A stretch of DNA of 9,801 nt. Origin: Porphyromonadaceae bacterium UBA2720. GTDB lineage: Bacteria; Bacteroidota; Bacteroidia; Bacteroidales; Muribaculaceae. The stretch covers positions 14,823-24,623 of the forward strand of contig DEKO01000032.1 in the NCBI GenBank assembly GCA_002353885.1, given 5' to 3'. The position numbers and the translations under genes are program-made. Positions 6,564 through 9,801 of the stretch are shown piece after piece; position 1 is the first letter of the stretch, and each line of letters starts with the position of its first letter. Under the pieces are notes generated by a model, which saw only the letters and a list, made by a program, of their open reading frames with translations, made no database searches and was not told the origin of the DNA.

Positions 6564-6595
6564 CAAAGATATGAATTTTCTAAGAAATAAGCAAA
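6564..6595 (-). promoter_or_regulatory. Canonical Bacteroidetes promoter for the T9SS-type protein gene
   Basis: On the minus strand, TTTG (6592-6595) and TATCTTTG (6564-6571) are separated by exactly 20 bp, matching the TTTG-N19-21-TAnnTTTG consensus. The leader to the ATG at 6521 is about 38-40 nt. Confidence 0.8.
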
Positions 6596-6600
6596 AAATG

Positions 6601-6631
6601 TTGTAAAAAACAATTTATTATTTTAATTTTG
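6601..6631 (+). promoter_or_regulatory. Bacteroidetes promoter for the secreted hypothetical-permease pair
   Basis: TTG (6601-6603) is followed after 20 bp by TAATTTTG (6624-6631), fitting the TAnnTTTG consensus. The ATG at 6660 is 28 bp beyond the box. The -33 elements of this and the opposing promoter (6592-6595) are 5 bp apart, so the two are back to back in a 138-bp AT-rich gap. Confidence 0.75.
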
Positions 6632-6659
6632 CAGCAATATTAAACAAACTACAACAGCA

Positions 6660-7271
6660 ATGGATCGAAAACTGATTTTAATACTTAGTATGGCTCTGAT
6701 GGCACTGTGCATGGCGGCGCAGAACAGTGTTGAACAGCGCGTCAATGTCATCCGGCAGGCCTATGCCAACCGGCTGAACCTGATGCAGAACCAACCCTAC
6801 GACGACGAGGACCAAAGGGTCGACCAGCTGACCATCGCCTACAACCGCATGTATCCCGGCACAGGACTGGCGTGCTTCAACAACACCTACTACTGGACAG
6901 ATGACGAGAACGAGGACTATATGCTCAAGCCGGTCATCTACTTTGCCGTGGAGCGCAGCACCATGAACTCGGGCATTTATCACTCTTATCGCGAGTTCCT
7001 CTATGATCCTGAGACCGAAGAGCCGATGTTTATGCTCGTGACCACACAAAGGGGTGATGACGGCAAGCGCCTGGAGTACCGCTTCTACTTCGACAAGGGC
7101 AAGCTCATCCGTCAGACACCCGACAAGATTGAGCCTGTCGGTGACGACGAGGTGTGGCCCGGCATCGAGGTCGACAATGATGGTCATGCCAGTGTCGCGC
7201 AGCTGCTCAATGAGTTTGAGTTCCACCGCAAGAACTTCCACAACAACGTTGATACCTATTCGTGGGAATGA
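6660..7271 (+). CDS. Secreted protein of unknown function, translationally coupled to a permease
   Basis: A 203-residue protein with a clear signal peptide (1-20, hydrophobic core LILILSMALMALCMA, likely cleavage before Q21). The mature part has an N-terminal helix (VEQRVNVIRQAYANRLNLM, 24-42), an acidic loop (YDDED), then a segment rich in beta strands with RMYPGTGLACFNNTYYW and YREFLYDPETEEPMFML. From memory it resembles small exported proteins common in Bacteroidales that share the xxIRxAYAxA...PGTG...YY...EFLYD pattern and have no assigned function. The two cysteines (one in the signal peptide, one in GLACFN) do not form a lipobox. It is probably periplasmic or surface-located. Its TGA overlaps the ATG of the GntP-family gene (ATGA, 7268-7271), so both are likely made from one transcript and could be functionally linked. 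The start is supported by the promoter 28 bp upstream. Confidence 0.85.
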   Translation: MDRKLILILSMALMALCMAAQNSVEQRVNVIRQAYANRLNLMQNQPYDDEDQRVDQLTIAYNRMYPGTGLACFNNTYYWTDDENEDYMLKPVIYFAVERSTMNSGIYHSYREFLYDPETEEPMFMLVTTQRGDDGKRLEYRFYFDKGKLIRQTPDKIEPVGDDEVWPGIEVDNDGHASVAQLLNEFEFHRKNFHNNVDTYSWE

Positions 7272-8620
7272 CCGGACTCGCACTTGTCCTTGTTTTTGTC
7301 GCTGCCATTGCGCTCATGCTGGTCATGATCTCAAGATGGAAAATCCATCCATTCTTGAGCATCATGGCTGTCGCGTTGGCACTGGCGATATTTGCCGGCA
7401 TACCCTTGCAGCAGGTGCCCACGGTGGTTGGTGAGGGATTCTCGTCGGCTTTCACCTCGATAGGCATTGTCATCATCTTGGGTGCCCTTATCGGCGCTAT
7501 ACTCGAGAAGACTGGAGCGGCCCTCACGTTGGCCGATGTGGTCATCCGGTTGGTGGGTGAGCGTCGGCCAGGGCTGGCACTGGAGCTGATGGGGTGGGTG
7601 GTCTCGGTGCCGGTGTTTTGCGACAGTGGATTCGTCATCCTTGACCCCATCCGCAAGGCGCTGGCGCGGCGCACTTCCACCCCCAGTGTCACGCTCACCG
7701 TGTGTCTGGCCTGTGGCTTATACATCTCGCATGTGCTCATCCCTCCCACACCGGGGCCTATCGCTGCGGCACAAGCCATGGGCATCGGCGAGAACCTGTT
7801 GTTGGTGATGGGGCTGGGTGCGGCAGCATCGGTGCTTCCTCTGGTGGCAGGCTACTGCTATGCCCGCTACATCGGTCGGCGCGTGACAGTCACTGACGAG
7901 CTGCCAGACAACATGGCCGAAACTTATGAGGCGCTGAAAGCATCACATGGGCGACTGCCTGGTGCTGTGGCATCGCTTGCACCACTGGTGGTGCCCATTC
8001 TCCTGATGGCTTTGGGCTCGGTAGCATCGATGCTTCGGTGGCCTGGCTTGGTGGGTGAACTGTGCATCTTTTTGGGCAAACCCATGATGGCACTGGTGGT
8101 AGGAGCGTTGCTGGCGGTGTGCCTGCTCATGCAGACGGGCAACCGTGGCCATCTGTTCGGCCTAACCGAAGACACCTTGCGCACCGTCGGGCCTATTCTT
8201 TTTGTCACAGCGGCGGGCAGCGTGCTGGGGCGTGTCATCGCCGTGTCGGGACTCATGGACTACATCACCCAGCATGCCCCAGTGCTGCAGATGCTGGGCG
8301 TGCTATTCCCCTTCTTGGTGGCAGCCTTGTTCAAGAGTGTCCAGGGGTCGTCGACGGTGGCCATCACCACCACGGCAGGTCTGATGGCACCGCTGTTGCC
8401 CGCACTGGCATTGACAACTCCGGTCCAGGTGGCATTGGCTGTGCTTGCCATAGGTGCTGGTGCGATGACCGTGTCGCATGCCAACGATTCTTACTTTTGG
8501 GTTGTGACGCGCTTTGGTGGACTGTCGGTCCAAGACGGCTACCGCGCCCACACCTTGATGACCCTCGTCATCGGCCTGGCATCAATCATTGGCATCTTCC
8601 TCCTCAGCCTCGTCGTCTGA
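7268..8620 (+). CDS. GntP-family gluconate/organic acid:H+ symporter
   Basis: A 450-residue, very hydrophobic protein with about 12 or more membrane segments, full length for the GntP family. Members import gluconate, related sugar acids or glycerate with protons across the inner membrane. Family signatures are VFCDSGFVIL (116-125), SHVLIPPTPGPIAAA (154-168), VQGSSTVAITTTAG (358-371) and SHANDSYFWVV (403-413). The substrate cannot be told from sequence; in several Bacteroidetes, from memory, a similar permease sits beside glycerate kinase, which is not seen here. The chosen start is the ATG at 7268, which overlaps the stop of the upstream secreted protein by 4 nt; a GTG at 7262 is possible but less likely. 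Downstream, the palindromic array starts immediately after the stop, and its first hairpin (about 8648-8694) may serve as the end of this transcript. Confidence 0.93.
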   Translation: MTGLALVLVFVAAIALMLVMISRWKIHPFLSIMAVALALAIFAGIPLQQVPTVVGEGFSSAFTSIGIVIILGALIGAILEKTGAALTLADVVIRLVGERRPGLALELMGWVVSVPVFCDSGFVILDPIRKALARRTSTPSVTLTVCLACGLYISHVLIPPTPGPIAAAQAMGIGENLLLVMGLGAAASVLPLVAGYCYARYIGRRVTVTDELPDNMAETYEALKASHGRLPGAVASLAPLVVPILLMALGSVASMLRWPGLVGELCIFLGKPMMALVVGALLAVCLLMQTGNRGHLFGLTEDTLRTVGPILFVTAAGSVLGRVIAVSGLMDYITQHAPVLQMLGVLFPFLVAALFKSVQGSSTVAITTTAGLMAPLLPALALTTPVQVALAVLAIGAGAMTVSHANDSYFWVVTRFGGLSVQDGYRAHTLMTLVIGLASIIGIFLLSLVV

Positions 8621-9140
8621 CTTCATCAAATATATTTCTTGGTGGTTTTTGGCGGCTTTGATGGCAGATTTTTTCCACCAAAGCCGTCAAACCTCATCAA
8701 ACTTCATCAAAAATTATTGATGGCCTTTGATGGCTTTTGGCGGCTTTGATGTGGCAGATTTTTTCCACCAAAACCGTCAAACCTCATCAAATATATTTCT
8801 TGTGGTTTTTGATGGTTTTTGGCGGATTTGATGGCAGATTTTTTCCATCAAAACCGTCAAACCTCATCAAACTTCATCAAAAATTATTAATGGCCTTTGA
8901 TGGTCTTTGGCGTTTTTGGTGGCAGATGTTTTCCATCAAAGCCGTCAAATTTCATCAAACTCATCAAAAATTATTGATGGCCTTTGATGGCTTTTGGCGG
9001 CTTTGATGGCAGATTTTTTCCACCAAAGCCGTCAAACCTCATCAAAAATTATTGATGGCCTTTGATGGTTTTTGGCGGATTTGGTGGCAGATTTTTTCCA
9101 TCAAAGCCATCAAACTTCATCAAACCTCATCAAAAATTTT
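8621..9140. repeat. Array of six palindromic units of about 85 bp (left block)
   Basis: Six units with cores beginning at 8651, 8739, 8821, 8909, 8996 and 9074, so spacings of 88, 82, 88, 87 and 78 bp. Each core is a hairpin: TTTGGCGGCTTTGATGG, loop CAGATTTTTT, then CCACCAAAGCCGTCAAA, about 15 of 17 positions complementary in the best copies; the loop is the most constant part. Linkers are of two kinds. Type A is runs of CTCATCAAA/CTTCATCAAA followed by AATTATTGATGGCC. Type B contains ATATATTTCTTG (about 8629-8640 and 8791-8802). Almost every word in the array is a variant of CATCAAA or its complement TTTGATG. Open frames that cross the array consist of repeat words and are not genes. The array begins at the gntP stop. 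Confidence 0.92.
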
Positions 9141-9597
9141 TGAAGGGAATATGTCTTTTTTGAACTGGTTGCATATCTTTGTCAAGGAGTATACACTCGT
9201 TTGTGCTATCAATAAGCCCATAGCGTTCAACTTGTACAGTAGGTTCTCCAAAGTTTATAAGCAAGCCAACGCGCTTTCTTGTCAGTCGCATGTAGTTGAA
9301 TAACTGTGCCCGATGACCCGAAATCAAACTTGAAACAGATTTAAGTTCTATAATTATTTTATTTTCAACTACAATGTCCATTTGATAATGTGTGTTAAGC
9401 ACTCTGTTTTTATAGAAACAAGGTAAATACTTTTGTTTCTCATTCAAGATACCAAGGTCAAGTAGTTCGTAATGTAGTGCTTCGGTATAGATGTTCTCTA
9501 GCAATCCCCAGTTAAGTTCTTTTTGTACGTTAATTGATGCACCCACAATTTTGTATACAAGGTCTTTGTAATCGTCGAAATTCATATCCATATTCAT
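9130..9597 (-). CDS. GxxExxY protein (PD-(D/E)XK nuclease-like), lying within the repeat array
   Basis: A 155-residue protein of the GxxExxY family (PDDEXK_3 group of the restriction-endonuclease-like superfamily); biological role unknown. Numbered from the ATG at 9597, the family signature GLLENIY is at 31-37 and the putative active site is D74 in YQMDIVVENK with ELK (84-86), giving the D...ExK pattern. LINFGEP (113-119) matches the conserved late strand. An upstream in-frame ATG at 9645 would add 16 residues, but that ATG comes from a repeat copy and the extra residues (starting MKFDGLAVK) are unlike the family; the ATGs at 9591 and 9585 are also possible. The TGA stop lies inside the last left-hand repeat. 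Base composition is clearly AT-rich against GC-rich neighbours, which suggests separate origin. The same palindromic units flank it on both sides. Confidence 0.88.
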   Translation of the reverse strand: MNMDMNFDDYKDLVYKIVGASINVQKELNWGLLENIYTEALHYELLDLGILNEKQKYLPCFYKNRVLNTHYQMDIVVENKIIIELKSVSSLISGHRAQLFNYMRLTRKRVGLLINFGEPTVQVERYGLIDSTNECILLDKDMQPVQKRHIPFKNF

Positions 9598-9625
9598 CGG
9601 TTGTTTAATAGTGTATAACTTTACT

Positions 9626-9801
9626 GCCAATCCATCAAACTTCATCTATATTATTAATGGCCTTTGATGGTTTTTGGCGGATTTGGTGGCAGATGTTTTC
9701 CATCAAAGCCATCAAACTTCATCAAACCTCATCATCAAATATATTTCTTGGTGGTCTTTGGCGGTTTTGGTGGCAGATTTTTTCCATCAAAGCCATCAAA
9801 C
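9626..9801. repeat. Palindromic repeat array, right block (continues past the window)
   Basis: The same repeat family resumes after the GxxExxY gene. A partial tail (CCATCAAACTTCATC, 9632-9646) is followed by units with cores starting at 9676 and 9760, 84 bp apart. The first linker is type A-like (TATTATTAATGGCC), the second type B (ATATATTTCTTG, 9739-9750). The last unit runs to the window end, so the number of copies is unknown. Orientation of the units is the same as in the left block. Confidence 0.9.

Noticed and set aside
8621..9140. CRISPR array
   Set aside because: Units are about 85 bp, vary in length, form hairpins and have repeat-like linkers rather than unique spacers; no cas gene is nearby.
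8737..9303. Open frames rich in MAFDGFWR-like words in the array
   Set aside because: They are translations of the palindromic repeat and have no start context or family resemblance.

Overview
The window looks like a chromosomal segment of a GC-rich member of the Bacteroidales (Muribaculaceae or Prevotellaceae-like). The reasons are TAnnTTTG -7 boxes with few Shine-Dalgarno sequences, a C-terminal type IX secretion (T9SS) sorting tail, a Bacteroidetes-style AroA and a GxxExxY protein. Species cannot be named from the sequence alone.

Layout. 1-90: the edge of an unidentified conserved-looking sequence. 91-2298 (minus): a two-gene unit, a radical SAM protein with an N-terminal B12-binding-like domain followed 15 bp later by a family 2 glycosyltransferase. 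2299-2563: gene-free, filled by a large imperfect inverted repeat. 2564-3280 (minus): UMP kinase (pyrH). 3343-4662 (plus): EPSP synthase (aroA), divergent from pyrH with closely packed promoters. 4664-4697: a perfect 12-bp hairpin between convergent genes. 4722-6521 (minus): a 599-residue secreted T9SS-type protein with a duplicated domain. 6660-7271 (plus): a secreted protein of unknown function, overlapping by 4 nt a GntP-family permease (7268-8620). 8621-9801: an array of about 85-bp palindromic units that encloses an AT-rich GxxExxY (PD-(D/E)XK-like) gene at 9130-9597 (minus).

How the genes relate. pyrH (pyrimidine nucleotides) and aroA (shikimate pathway) are housekeeping genes. The radical SAM/glycosyltransferase pair suggests modification of a surface glycan or lipid, but the substrate is not visible. 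The secreted hypothetical and the permease are probably co-translated.

The most unusual content is repeat biology. First, aroA carries an in-frame insertion with the marks of a small palindromic element: near-perfect 10-bp inverted termini, a 4-bp direct repeat at its edges, and a net gain of exactly 42 codons. All active-site signatures of AroA remain. Second, the nuclease-like GxxExxY gene sits inside a palindromic repeat array, and its stop codon lies within a repeat. Third, a separate inverted repeat of about 200 bp occupies the pyrH-radical SAM gap.
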